The position numbers and the translations under genes are program-made. Positions 22,191-31,576 of a stretch of DNA of 64,000 nucleotides are shown here, piece by piece; positions within the stretch are counted from its first letter, which is position 1; each line of letters starts with the position of its first letter. The notes under the pieces were generated by a model, which worked only from the letters and a program-made list of their open reading frames with translations, was not told the origin of the DNA and made no database searches. The stretch comes from Achromobacter pestifer (lineage in GTDB: Bacteria > Pseudomonadota > Gammaproteobacteria > Burkholderiales > Burkholderiaceae_B). Location: contig NZ_CP053985.1 in assembly GCF_013267355.1 (NCBI RefSeq), forward strand, positions 1,674,001 to 1,738,000, read 5' to 3'.

Positions 22191-24416
22191 TCAGCGTGCG
22201 CGCGAGATGCGGACTTCCGCGCCGCGGCGCTTGACCTCCAGGCCCTCGGACGGGGAGATGCGCAGGCCTTCCAGCCCCTTGATGTAGCTGGAGCCCTGCA
22301 TCTGCATCACGCGGATCTTGTTGCGCATGACGACCGGGTTGTGCACAGGCATGCCGAACATCCAGACCTCGTCCAGGATGCGGGCCGAGTTGAACTCGCC
22401 CGTATGCTGAGCCGCCGGTCCAAGACAGAGCATATGCCCTTCGCGGCCGAACACCGGGAACTGGCCCAGTTCGCAATCGATGGTCCAGGTGGTGCCGCCT
22501 TCGTAGCGATGCCCCGTGTTCAGGTCCCACCAGGCTTCGCCCTTGGGCAGGTACACGCGCACCTGCTTGCCGGGTTCGGTCACGGGCGCCACCAGCAGGG
22601 CCGGGCCCAGCAGGTATTGCAGGTCCCAGTCATGCGCGTGTGGATCGTTCGGGAACGACATGGCCATGGAACGCTGCACCGGCAGGCCGGTGCGCGCCGA
22701 GTCCTCGATGGCGCCCAGCACATAGGGCACCAGGCGGTAGCGCCACTGCATCCAGGTCTTGGCATGCGCCAGGGTTTCTTCGCCGAAGTCCCAGGGCATC
22801 AGGCCTTCCACACCCTGGAAGGCGAAGTTCGACGAGAACACGCCCGCGGTCAGCCAGCGCAAGTACAGTTCGGGCGTCATGCCGGCGCGGTCGCGCGCGG
22901 CCGAGCCGATGCCATGCACCTGGACCGGCAAGCCGCTGGCGCCGATCGACAAGGCGGTACGCAGGGTGTGGCGCAGCCCGTCCCAGGTGTTCTCGGCCTG
23001 CGGCCCCACCTGCCACGGCAGGCGCTGGGCAGCAGGGAACAGATCGGAGCTGGGCACCACGCCTTCCGGCGGCACCTTCAGGCCAGCGACCGCATCGAAC
23101 AGCGCGCGGCGCACCAGCAGCGGATACATGCTGCGCAGCGCGGGGCCGGTTTCGCCGTTGCGGGCCGTGACGCCGTCGGGGATGGCGATCTGGGCGTCGC
23201 ACGCGGGCGCGTCCAGGCCGTCTTCGACCAATTGGCGATGGCGCTCCACCCACAGGTTGTAGATGTCGCGGTAGGTCAGGTCCAGCAAGCCATAGGGCTG
23301 CCCCGAGGTGGCGGCGTTGCCGTCGAACACCTGGGCCGAGCCGTCGTCCTTGGCCAACAGCCAGCCGCGGTCTTCGAGTTCCTCGAACAATGGGCTGGTC
23401 TTCAGCACGCCGGGGAAACCGGAGGCAGCGACATGCACATGGTGCTTGTGGAACAGCGCCAGCATCTGCTTGGCGTCCGGGAAGCGCTGGGCGTTCCATT
23501 CGAAAACCGTCTTGTCCGACTGGAAGCCCCAGGCCGCCGGCTGCGCCAGCGTCACGGCATCCACCGGAATCTGGTTCTCGCGCATGCGGGCCACCAGAGC
23601 CACGGTGTCCGTGGGCATTTCGCCCGGGGCCTGTTGCAGCCATGCGCCCATCGCCCACAGCGAGGGCTGGCCGGCGCGGCCGGTCAAGGCGGTGTACTGG
23701 TTGAGAATTTCAGCGGGCTCGCCGGCGAACAGGAACATGTCCAGCACGACGTCGTCCACGGTCAGCACATAGGCGGAATCCGCGGGGGCCACGCCCACCG
23801 AATGCTCGACGCGGCGCATGGTATTGACGTAGACGCCCCAGCCACGCGGGCTCCATGCCAAAGGCAGGGCGCGGTGTTCGGGATCGTCGGAAACCACGGA
23901 TTCTTCGCGGCGGTTCAAGTCGCCCGGGGTTTCGCCCAAGCCGTACACGCGCTCGTCGGACTGGAGCGTGAAGCCCGTCGTCCAGACGGCGTCGTCGGCC
24001 TGGTCCAGCGCGTTGTGCCCGAATGCGGGCGTATGCGCGGATACCTCGGACTCGAACACCCGTTCGTCGTTGCGGTAGACCGCGACGCGCACGGGGTTGG
24101 ACAGGACTTCCAGGGAGACGTCGCCCTGTGTGATCCGCCAGCCTTCCCCGTCGTCGCGCGGAGCGATAACGGCTTCGCCCACGGCCTCTTGGCGCGCGAG
24201 CAACATTTCCGCCACGGCGCGAGCACGCGCACCGGGCTTGTCATCGGTAAGGTGATTAGCCTCGCCGCAGCGCAGGCGAAAAACGCCAGGCGCATGCGCC
24301 TCGACTACCAGGTGCAACCCATCGCCCGCGTCGAAATCGATGCGACTGGGGCGGGACGTCAGCAGCTCGACATTTTCGAGCTGAGTAGTATGGGCAAAGT
24401 CGAACTTGGGCGGCAC
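22191..24416 (-). CDS. GH31-like protein with an atypical active site
   Basis: The protein has 741 residues from a GTG at 24416 with GGGGGA upstream. It follows GH31 alpha-glucosidase architecture: an N-terminal beta-sandwich with VYGLGETPGDLNRRE, a catalytic barrel, and C-terminal sandwiches including QYLLGPALLVAPVTEPGKQ and VYLPKGEAWWDLNTG. From a remembered alignment to E. coli YicI, Asp407 (in ACDAQIAIPDG) occupies the nucleophile position, but the acid/base position (GGDC in YicI) reads GPQAEN, putting Gln473 there. The 66-residue spacing equals that in YicI (416 to 482). The later WSHDIGGF equivalent is QVHGIGSA. It may be inactive or use another mechanism. No signal peptide is present. 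Confidence 0.85.
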   Translation of the reverse strand: MPPKFDFAHTTQLENVELLTSRPSRIDFDAGDGLHLVVEAHAPGVFRLRCGEANHLTDDKPGARARAVAEMLLARQEAVGEAVIAPRDDGEGWRITQGDVSLEVLSNPVRVAVYRNDERVFESEVSAHTPAFGHNALDQADDAVWTTGFTLQSDERVYGLGETPGDLNRREESVVSDDPEHRALPLAWSPRGWGVYVNTMRRVEHSVGVAPADSAYVLTVDDVVLDMFLFAGEPAEILNQYTALTGRAGQPSLWAMGAWLQQAPGEMPTDTVALVARMRENQIPVDAVTLAQPAAWGFQSDKTVFEWNAQRFPDAKQMLALFHKHHVHVAASGFPGVLKTSPLFEELEDRGWLLAKDDGSAQVFDGNAATSGQPYGLLDLTYRDIYNLWVERHRQLVEDGLDAPACDAQIAIPDGVTARNGETGPALRSMYPLLVRRALFDAVAGLKVPPEGVVPSSDLFPAAQRLPWQVGPQAENTWDGLRHTLRTALSIGASGLPVQVHGIGSAARDRAGMTPELYLRWLTAGVFSSNFAFQGVEGLMPWDFGEETLAHAKTWMQWRYRLVPYVLGAIEDSARTGLPVQRSMAMSFPNDPHAHDWDLQYLLGPALLVAPVTEPGKQVRVYLPKGEAWWDLNTGHRYEGGTTWTIDCELGQFPVFGREGHMLCLGPAAQHTGEFNSARILDEVWMFGMPVHNPVVMRNKIRVMQMQGSSYIKGLEGLRISPSEGLEVKRRGAEVRISRAR

Positions 24417-24689
24417 AGAGCATCCCCCGGCTTAAGCCAAAAACCATCAAAAGACGCTATTTTGACGGATTTGGGCTTTGAAATAAACTCGGTCCCTCAT
24501 TTGGACTGCGATCTCATCCATAAAAGGGGTCTAAAGCCTTCGGCCAGCGCCCCCCGAAAGGAGCGGCCGTCGAGCCGCCAAAATGCCAGGTTCGCGGCCA
24601 ACTCAGGCCTATTTAGCGCCAAATCCCGGCAATTCCCGCCATTCTACGCCACCCGGAACACGCCTCCGGCACCCCCGCGCGGCTTTTTT

Positions 24690-26561
24690 TCATCGTGGCA
24701 AAATAAGTTGCGCCAGGTCTGTTTCCAAGGGGGACGGCTCGCCGGCCAGGCGCGCGGCGATCAGGTCGCCCATGAGCGCCGCCCACGACAGCCCCCGCGA
24801 TGCGTAACCGATGGCCAGCCACAGGCCGGGGGCCTGAGGCAATTCGCCCACCGCCGGCAGGCGCCCCGGCAGCACGGCCCGCCAACCCGCCCAGCCCGGC
24901 AGGCTGCCGGGCTCCAGGGCGCCGAATTCCGGGAAGCCGCCGCCCAGCAGGCCGGCCGCCTTGTCCAAGGTGACGCGCTGGCCCTCGGCGCCGATCCGCG
25001 CTTCGACTGCGCCATGCACATAGGTGCTGCCGGCCACGCAGCCCGAGCCCACGTCGGGCAGCAGATAGCCCTCGCCGCCCACGATGCAGCGGGGGCCGCC
25101 GCGCAGCGCCTGCGCGGGCACCAGCGTCACCTCTCCCGCAAGCGCGTGCATCTGACCCACGCGCGGCAAGGGATCCAGCAAGCCGCTATCGGCCAGCACG
25201 GCGCGTGCGCCGAACGCATTGGCCAGGACGATGGTATCGGCGCGCGCCAGTTCAGCGCCGGCCGCATCACGCACGCTCCAGCCCGCGCCGGCGCGCTCGA
25301 CCCTGGCCGCCTTGCCCGGCAGGAGCGTCACGCCCTCCGTCGTCAGCAGGGCTTCTATCAGCAGGTCCGGCCGCAACAGCATGCCCTGCCCGAAATACAC
25401 GCCGCCCCGCGCCAGCGGCAGGCCGGCCAGGGCGCTGGCTTCGTCGCGGCTGACCTGGCGCACCCAGTCCGCGGGAAACGCCAAGGTCTCCAGGGTGCCG
25501 GCCAAGGCCGCGGACCGGCCTTCGTCGCGCTCCAGCTGGACGGTGCCGCAGACCAGGGGCGCCGCGCCTGCCGGCAAGCCTTGCCAACGCGCCAGCGCCC
25601 GCAGGCTGCCGGCGCGCGACAGGCGCGCCCGCGCGTTGTCGTCGCGCGCCACCACGGGCGTCAAGGCCGCCGCCACGTGTCCGGTATGCGCCGGCGCCCC
25701 CTGCGCCCGGCCCGCGTCGATCACGGTCACGCGCCACCCGCGCACGGCCAGCGCCTGGGCGATGCCCGAACCCGCCAGCCCCGCCCCGACCACCACCGCG
25801 TGGCGGGCCTCCCCGTCTGGCACGCAGGGAACCGCGCTGCCCGGCACGACTGCGGCCGCTACCGTCATATGCCATTTGCCGCCATGGCCGGGCTCGCGCC
25901 GGGCCTCGAAACCCGCCGCCCGCAAAGCTTGGCGCAATTCACCGGTGCAGGCCCAGGTGGCCAGCGTGGCGCCGGGCGCCGCCAGCCTGGCCAGATGGCG
26001 CAGCAGAGGCAGCTCCCACATGCGCGGATTGCGCTCGGGAGCAAAGCCGTCCAGGAAGAATGCGTCCACGCCTACGCTCAGGCGGGACGCCAGGACCTGC
26101 GCATCACCAAAGCCCAGCGTCAGTGTGACGGCTCCACCCTCGAACTCCAGGCGATGCAGTCCGGGCAACAAGACCGGCCACGCTGCCGCCAATTGCCGCC
26201 CCAGGTCGGCCAACGGCTCGGGCGCGTAACGCCTCAGCAGGGCCGCCAGGTCGTCGCGTTCAAAGGGATGCCCTTCCAGCGACACCACATGCAGCGCGGC
26301 GCTGCGCTGGGGATCATCGCGCCATGCTTTCCAGAGGGCCAGGAAGTTGAGCCCCAGCCCGAAACCCGTTTCGCAGACGGTGAACGCGCGGCGCCCGCGC
26401 CAGCGCCCGGGCAGGCCGTTGCCCCGCAGGAACACGTGTTCCGCCTGGCCCAGCGCGCCCGATGGCGAATGGTAGACATCGCCATAAGCGGGACTGTAGA
26501 GCCGGCCGTCGGCGTCGAATTCAGCCTTGGCGGGGATCAGAGGGGCATAGGAGAAGGACAT
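24690..26561 (-). CDS. mnmC: bifunctional tRNA mnm5s2U34 methyltransferase/oxidoreductase
   Basis: The 623-residue fusion protein has an N-terminal SAM methyltransferase (about 1-235) with [18 protein letters not shown] and the [15 protein letters not shown] catalytic segment. A C-terminal FAD oxidase (about 250-623) starts at [19 protein letters not shown]. It finishes 5-methylaminomethyl-2-thiouridine at the wobble position of tRNAs, acting after MnmEG. The order and length match the family. It is alone on the minus strand, with a 273-base gap to the GH31-like gene in which only weak hairpins are seen. Confidence 0.95.
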   Translation of the reverse strand: MSFSYAPLIPAKAEFDADGRLYSPAYGDVYHSPSGALGQAEHVFLRGNGLPGRWRGRRAFTVCETGFGLGLNFLALWKAWRDDPQRSAALHVVSLEGHPFERDDLAALLRRYAPEPLADLGRQLAAAWPVLLPGLHRLEFEGGAVTLTLGFGDAQVLASRLSVGVDAFFLDGFAPERNPRMWELPLLRHLARLAAPGATLATWACTGELRQALRAAGFEARREPGHGGKWHMTVAAAVVPGSAVPCVPDGEARHAVVVGAGLAGSGIAQALAVRGWRVTVIDAGRAQGAPAHTGHVAAALTPVVARDDNARARLSRAGSLRALARWQGLPAGAAPLVCGTVQLERDEGRSAALAGTLETLAFPADWVRQVSRDEASALAGLPLARGGVYFGQGMLLRPDLLIEALLTTEGVTLLPGKAARVERAGAGWSVRDAAGAELARADTIVLANAFGARAVLADSGLLDPLPRVGQMHALAGEVTLVPAQALRGGPRCIVGGEGYLLPDVGSGCVAGSTYVHGAVEARIGAEGQRVTLDKAAGLLGGGFPEFGALEPGSLPGWAGWRAVLPGRLPAVGELPQAPGLWLAIGYASRGLSWAALMGDLIAARLAGEPSPLETDLAQLILPR

Positions 26562-26703
26562 GGAAACGGCGGCAGCAGACGAAATGGAGAATGAAAATCA
26601 GCGCGGATTATCTGATGCGACCGCGTTGGGCGGATGCCACGCGGCACGGCGGTTTCGGGGCTCAGCCACGGATTTGACGCATACATGGGCTTACACTGGT
26701 TTC

Positions 26704-27579
26704 ATGGATACCTATGATCAGCCCCGTTCGCAGACCTCGCCCATCGACCTGTGCGCCGCGATCGACGCGGCAGTCACGGCGGCCCATGCCGGCGCGGCCA
26801 TACTGCAATCCTACGCGCATCACCGCGCGGATCTCGTGATCGACCGCAAGGCGCGCAACGATCTCGTATCGCAGGCGGACCGCGAGGCGGAGGCCGCCAT
26901 TATCCAGGAGCTGCAGGCGCGCACGCCCAGGTGCGGCATCGTCGCCGAAGAAACCGGCGGCAAGCCACAAGGCAGCGCCACCTGGTATATCGACCCGCTG
27001 GACGGCACCACCAACTTCCTGCACGACATCCCGCATTACGCGGTGTCGATCGCGCTGATCGCGCACGCCGGCACTGCCATATCGACTTCCGAAACACTGG
27101 CCGAGGACACGCCCGTGGTCGGCGTGGTCTACGATCCCTGCCGCGAAGAACTCTTTACTGCGGTCTACGGCCTGGGCGCCTGGCTCAACGGCCGGCGCAT
27201 CAAGTGTTCGCGCACGCCGACCATCGAAGACGCGGTGCTGGCCACCGGCTTCCCGTTCCGCGACTTTTCATTCGCCGCGCAATATATGCCCATGCTGCAT
27301 GACGCCATCAACCGCGCGCGCGGCGTGCGCCGCATGGGCGCCGCCGCGCTGGACCTGGCGTGGACGGCTTGCGGCCGCTACGACGGCTATTGGGAAATGG
27401 GCCTGGCGCCCTGGGACGTGGCCGCCGGCACGCTGATCCTGCGCGAAGCGGGCGGCGCATGTTCGGACATGCACCGCCAGGACCCCTGGCCCATCGGCGG
27501 GCGCGTCGTGGCCGGCAACAAGGCCATCGAGCGCGCCTTGCACGAGATGATCGCGCCGCACCTGGACAAGAAGGACTGA
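26704..27579 (+). CDS. suhB: inositol monophosphatase family protein
   Basis: The 291-residue protein has the IMPase metal site: the EE pair in GIVAEETGG, DPLDGTTNFLHDIPHYAVSIAL in the middle, and LAPWDVAAGTLILREAGG near the C-terminus. Members are Mg-dependent, Li-sensitive phosphatases; SuhB in proteobacteria also supports rRNA transcription. An insertion AHAGTAISTSETLAED between two core strands is longer than usual. The ATG at 26704 starts a conserved N-terminus. It converges with the fadD-type gene, leaving 6 bases between stops. The symbol is by family only. Confidence 0.85.
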   Translation: MDTYDQPRSQTSPIDLCAAIDAAVTAAHAGAAILQSYAHHRADLVIDRKARNDLVSQADREAEAAIIQELQARTPRCGIVAEETGGKPQGSATWYIDPLDGTTNFLHDIPHYAVSIALIAHAGTAISTSETLAEDTPVVGVVYDPCREELFTAVYGLGAWLNGRRIKCSRTPTIEDAVLATGFPFRDFSFAAQYMPMLHDAINRARGVRRMGAAALDLAWTACGRYDGYWEMGLAPWDVAAGTLILREAGGACSDMHRQDPWPIGGRVVAGNKAIERALHEMIAPHLDKKD

Positions 27580-27585
27580 CGACCC

Positions 27586-29286
27586 CTAGGCCGCCTTGTC
27601 CGCGGGCGCGCCCGCGACCGCGTCGGGACGCAATTCGCGACGCAGTATCTTGCCTACGTTGCTCTTGGGCAGCTCCTCGCGGAACTCCACGTAGCGCGGA
27701 CGCTTGTAGCCCGTGAGCTTTTCCCGGCACCAATCCTGGATCTGCGCCTCGGTCAACGTCGGATCCCGCCGCACCACGAATACCTTGACGGCTTCGCCCG
27801 AATGCTCGTCCGGCACGCCGATCGCCGCGCACTCCAGCACGCCGGGATGCTGGGCCACGGCCGCCTCGACCTCGTTCGGATAGACCTTGAAGCCCGACAC
27901 CGCAATCATGTCCTTCTTGCGGTCGACGATGCGGGTATAGCCCTGCTCATCCATGATGCCGATGTCACCCGTGCGGAAGTAGCCGTCGGCGGTCATGGAG
28001 TTGCGGGTTTCCTCGGGCTTCTGCCAGTATCCCAGCATGACCTGCGGACCGCGGATGGCGACTTCGCCGCGTTCGCCCAGCGGCACTTCGCGGCCTTCGT
28101 CATCGAGGATGGCCACGTCCGTGGAAGGCAGCGGCAGGCCGATGGAACCCGAATACGCGGTGGCGTTGGTGGGATTCACGGTCGCCACCGGCGAGGTTTC
28201 TGACAGGCCATAGCCTTCGATCAGCGGCCTGCCCGTGATCTTCAGCCAGCGTTCGGCAACCTGCTGCTGGACCGCCATGCCCCCGCCCAGGGTCAACCGC
28301 AAGCCGGAGAAATCCAGGCGCGCGAAGTCTTCGTTGTGCGCCAGCGCGTTAAACAGCGTATTGACGCCGGGGAACACGTTGATCGGCACCTTGCGCCACG
28401 CGTTGATGAGCGCAGGCTGGTCGCGCGGGTTGATGATGAGCAGATTGCGCATGCCCGCATGCAGGCCGTACAACCCGCATACGGTCATCGCGAACACGTG
28501 GTAGAGCGGCAGCGCGCTGATGATGGTGAGCTGCTGGTCCGCGAGGTCATGCACCACGGGCTGCGCCACCGCTTCCGTCTGCAGCACATTGGCCACCAGG
28601 TTGCGGTGGGACAGCATCGCGCCCTTGGGCACGCCGGTGGTGCCGCCGGTGTATTGCAGCACCGCAACGTCGTCCATCGACAGCGCAGGCGGCGTGAAGC
28701 GCTGGCGCGAGCCGTCGCGCAGCACATCGGGCAGCATGCGGGCGCCATCGATTTTCCACGCGGGCACGATCTTCTTGACATAGCGCGCGGCCAGGTTGAC
28801 CAGCGGCGCCTTCAGGCCGCCGAGCAGATCGCCGGGGCCGGTCACAATGATGTGCTTGAGCTGTCCGCGGTCGGCGACGCGCTGCAGGGTGTGCGCGAAG
28901 TTCTCCAGGATGACGATGGCCGACGCGCCGCTATCCAGCAACTGCCGTTGCAGCTCTTCGGCGGTGTAGAGCGGATTCACGTTCACCACGACCAGGCCCG
29001 CGCGCAACGTGCCCAGCATGCTGACCAGATAGGCCGGCACGTTCGGCATCATCAATGCCACCCGTTCGCCCTTGGCCAGGCCCGCGCTTTGCAGCCAGCT
29101 GGCGAATGCCTGCGCATGGGCGTCGAGTTGCGCATAGGTGATGTCGCTGCCCATGGCGGTGCACGCGATGCGCGAGGCGTACTGCTTGCAGGCCCGGTCC
29201 AGCAAGTCAGTCAGTGAGGCATAGCCGTCTGTCGATATCTCCGCCGGAACCCCCTGCGGATAATGGGCAAGCCACGGACGCGTCAT
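27586..29286 (-). CDS. fadD: long-chain fatty acid-CoA ligase
   Basis: The product has 566 residues from the ATG at 29286, with GGAGA 8 bases upstream; a start five codons earlier is possible. It is an ANL-superfamily enzyme: the P-loop-like YTGGTTGVPKGAMLSHRN, IEGYGLSETSP, GYFRTGDIGIMDEQGYTRIVDRKKDMI and the C-terminal catalytic Lys in ELPKSNVGKILRRELR. It activates fatty acids with ATP and CoA at the inner membrane for beta-oxidation. Length and motifs fit FadD. Chain-length preference is not predictable. It is divergent from the M20 amidohydrolase. Confidence 0.9.
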   Translation of the reverse strand: MTRPWLAHYPQGVPAEISTDGYASLTDLLDRACKQYASRIACTAMGSDITYAQLDAHAQAFASWLQSAGLAKGERVALMMPNVPAYLVSMLGTLRAGLVVVNVNPLYTAEELQRQLLDSGASAIVILENFAHTLQRVADRGQLKHIIVTGPGDLLGGLKAPLVNLAARYVKKIVPAWKIDGARMLPDVLRDGSRQRFTPPALSMDDVAVLQYTGGTTGVPKGAMLSHRNLVANVLQTEAVAQPVVHDLADQQLTIISALPLYHVFAMTVCGLYGLHAGMRNLLIINPRDQPALINAWRKVPINVFPGVNTLFNALAHNEDFARLDFSGLRLTLGGGMAVQQQVAERWLKITGRPLIEGYGLSETSPVATVNPTNATAYSGSIGLPLPSTDVAILDDEGREVPLGERGEVAIRGPQVMLGYWQKPEETRNSMTADGYFRTGDIGIMDEQGYTRIVDRKKDMIAVSGFKVYPNEVEAAVAQHPGVLECAAIGVPDEHSGEAVKVFVVRRDPTLTEAQIQDWCREKLTGYKRPRYVEFREELPKSNVGKILRRELRPDAVAGAPADKAA

Positions 29287-29361
29287 GGTATTTGTCTCCA
29301 TTAAATTGGTTTTTGATTGATGATACCCTTGTTGCGTTCCCTTTTTTCGCCCGAGAGCCCC

Positions 29362-30558
29362 ATGAAACTGCTCGAACCCATCGTCGCGTGGCATCACGAC
29401 ATTTCCAAGATACGACGCGACATCCACGCGCATCCCGAACTGGCGTTCGAAGAGTTCCGCACCGCCGACGTGGTGGCGGCGAAACTCGAGGGATGGGGCA
29501 TCGAAATCGACCGCGGCCTGGGCGGCACGGGCGTGGTCGGCATCATCCGCGGCAATCTCCCGGGCGACCGCGCCGTGGGCCTGCGCGCCGACATGGACGC
29601 GCTGCCCATGCAGGAGGCCAATACCTTCGAGCACGCCAGCACGCACGCCGGCAAGATGCACGCCTGCGGCCACGACGGCCACACCGCGATGCTGCTGGCC
29701 GCCGCGCAATATCTGTCGCAGCACCGCGATTTCGCCGGCACGGTCTACGTGATCTTCCAGCCCGCGGAAGAAGGCGGCGGCGGCGCCAAGCGCATGATCG
29801 ATGACGGCCTGTTCAAGCGCTTCCCCATGGAAGCGGTGTTCGGCATGCACAACTGGCCCGGCATGAAGGCCGGCCAGTTCGGCCTGACGGCCGGCCCCAT
29901 CATGGCCTCCAGCAACGAGTTCTCCATCATCGTGAAGGGCAAGGGCACGCACGCCGGCATGCCCAACCTGGGCGTCGATCCCGTCATGGCGGCCGTGCAG
30001 CTGGCGCAATCGCTGCAGACCATCATCACGCGCAACCGCAATCCGCTGGATGCGGCCGTGCTCAGCATCACGCAGATCCACGCCGGCAGCGCCGACAACG
30101 TCGTGCCCAACCACGCGGAATTGCGCGGCACCGTGCGCACCTTCACGCTGGACGTGCTGGACCTGATCGAACGCCGTATGGAAGAGATCACGCGCCACAC
30201 CTGCGCGGCGATGGACTGCGAAGTGCAGTTCACGTTCCAGCGCAACTATCCGCCAACCATCAACCACGCCGAGGAAGCCGCGTTCTGCGCCGACGTGCTG
30301 CGCGACATCGTGGGCGAGGCCAACGTCAACGACCATGTGCAGCCGACCATGGGCGCGGAAGACTTCGCCTTCATGCTGCAGGAACTGCCGGGCTGTTATG
30401 TCTGGATCGGCAACGGCACCGGCGACCACCGCGACAGCGGCCATGGCCTGGGTCCCTGCATGCTGCACAACGGCAGCTACGACTTCAACGACGAGCTGCT
30501 GCCGCTGGGCGGCACGTACTGGGTCCAGCTGGCGCTCAAGCGCCTGGCCAAGGCCTGA
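29362..30558 (+). CDS. M20 family amidohydrolase (hippurate hydrolase-like)
   Basis: The 398-residue M20D metallopeptidase-fold enzyme has RRDIHAHPELAFEE at the start, GLRADMDALPMQE, the metal motifs MHACGHDGHTAMLL and FQPAEEGGGGAKRM, the dimerisation-domain GKGTHAGMP, and a final HGLGPCMLHNGSYDFND. Relatives cleave N-acyl amino acids (hippurate, N-acetyl amino acids). There is no signal peptide, so it is cytoplasmic. The ATG at 29362 is chosen over an upstream one because it begins the conserved segment. It converges with a LysR gene three bases after its stop. Confidence 0.92.
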   Translation: MKLLEPIVAWHHDISKIRRDIHAHPELAFEEFRTADVVAAKLEGWGIEIDRGLGGTGVVGIIRGNLPGDRAVGLRADMDALPMQEANTFEHASTHAGKMHACGHDGHTAMLLAAAQYLSQHRDFAGTVYVIFQPAEEGGGGAKRMIDDGLFKRFPMEAVFGMHNWPGMKAGQFGLTAGPIMASSNEFSIIVKGKGTHAGMPNLGVDPVMAAVQLAQSLQTIITRNRNPLDAAVLSITQIHAGSADNVVPNHAELRGTVRTFTLDVLDLIERRMEEITRHTCAAMDCEVQFTFQRNYPPTINHAEEAAFCADVLRDIVGEANVNDHVQPTMGAEDFAFMLQELPGCYVWIGNGTGDHRDSGHGLGPCMLHNGSYDFNDELLPLGGTYWVQLALKRLAKA

Positions 30559-30561
30559 TCC

Positions 30562-31455
30562 TTAAACGCCGTCCGCCGTCCGGACCGCCAGGCACATCGC
30601 CAGGAAGCGTTCGGCGGCGCGAGCGGCCGCGTCCGCATGCGGCACCAGGATGCTCAAGGTCCGCGTCAGCGGCTTGGGCAACAGGCGCAAGGCCGCCAGC
30701 GCGCCGTCTTCGTGCCGCATCGACATGACGGACACGAAACCCACGCCCAGGCCGGCCCGCACGGCCTGCTTCACGCCTTCCACGCCGGCCAGTTCCAGGC
30801 CCACCGATGGCGCCAGGCCCGCATCCGTAAACGCGCGCTCCACCAGCCGGCGCACGCCAGAGCCGGGCTCACGCATGACCAACGCCGAGGCCGCCAGGTC
30901 GCGCAGCGTCACCGCTCCCTTGCCCGCCAGCGCGTGGTCCGCGCGCACCACCGCCACCACTTCGTCCTGGCGCCAGGCATGCACGGCCGTGTCCGCGGGC
31001 AGTCCCGCGGGCACGTCACCTTCGATGAACGCCAGATCCAAGGCCGGCAGGCGTTCGACGATCTCGCGCGTGTTGCCATCCGACAAATGCAGGCTGACCG
31101 CCGGAAAGGCATGGCGGAAATCCGCCACCAGGCTGGGCAGCAGATAGCTGGCGGGGGTGGTGCTGGCGCCCAGGCGCAGATCGCCGGTTTCCAGTCCGCG
31201 CCAGGATTCGCGCACCGCCTGGGCCTGCCGGTACACCTGGCGCAACTGGCGGGCCTGCTCGGCCAGGCGCTCGCCGGCCTCGGTCAGCGCGATGCCGTGC
31301 CCACTACGGCGGTACAGCGGCTCGCCGAACCATTCCTGCAGCATCCGCAGTTGGCCGGACACTGCGGGCTGGGACAGGTTCAGCAGTTGCGCCGCGCGGC
31401 TGATGTTGCCGGCATCGGCCACGGCGGCGAAGGTAAGCAGCTGGTCGGGAGTCAT
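30562..31455 (-). CDS. LysR-family regulator of the YeiH-type gene
   Basis: The LysR protein has 297 residues from the ATG at 31455. The HTH lies in LLTFAAVADAGNISRAAQLLNLSQPAVSGQLRMLQ (in pieces, residues 6-40); the effector domain starts at about 90. It is divergent from the YeiH-type gene, with 121 AT-rich bases between that contain a 17-bp palindrome. By context it controls that transporter, as is common for yeiE/yeiH and cysteine/sulfite-related pairs. Confidence 0.9.
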   Translation of the reverse strand: MTPDQLLTFAAVADAGNISRAAQLLNLSQPAVSGQLRMLQEWFGEPLYRRSGHGIALTEAGERLAEQARQLRQVYRQAQAVRESWRGLETGDLRLGASTTPASYLLPSLVADFRHAFPAVSLHLSDGNTREIVERLPALDLAFIEGDVPAGLPADTAVHAWRQDEVVAVVRADHALAGKGAVTLRDLAASALVMREPGSGVRRLVERAFTDAGLAPSVGLELAGVEGVKQAVRAGLGVGFVSVMSMRHEDGALAALRLLPKPLTRTLSILVPHADAAARAAERFLAMCLAVRTADGV

Positions 31456-31467
31456 GATCACTAAAAT

Positions 31468-31484
31468 TATCAGAATTTCTGATA
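31468..31484. promoter_or_regulatory. 17-bp palindrome between LysR and YeiH-type genes
   Basis: TATCAGAATTTCTGATA has perfect 8-base arms around one central base. It sits 13 bases from the LysR start codon, in an AT-rich intergenic region quite unlike its surroundings, and is a good candidate for the LysR binding site. Confidence 0.6.
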
Positions 31485-31576
31485 TTACATATCTGAAATA
31501 AAGATTTTTCAAATATTAGGCGGGAAATTAATATTTCGTGAAGTTATTTAGATATGCCTCCCCCAAAAGGCCAGCC

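Noticed and set aside
24417..24689. A small gene or RNA between the GH31-like gene and mnmC
   Set aside because: No frame with a ribosome site and no convincing RNA structure; only weak GC-rich stems.
21990..26594. A 1534-codon open frame on the plus strand
   Set aside because: It runs antisense to the GH31-like gene and mnmC, has the Arg/His/Gln-rich composition of a high-GC antisense frame, and no ribosome site.
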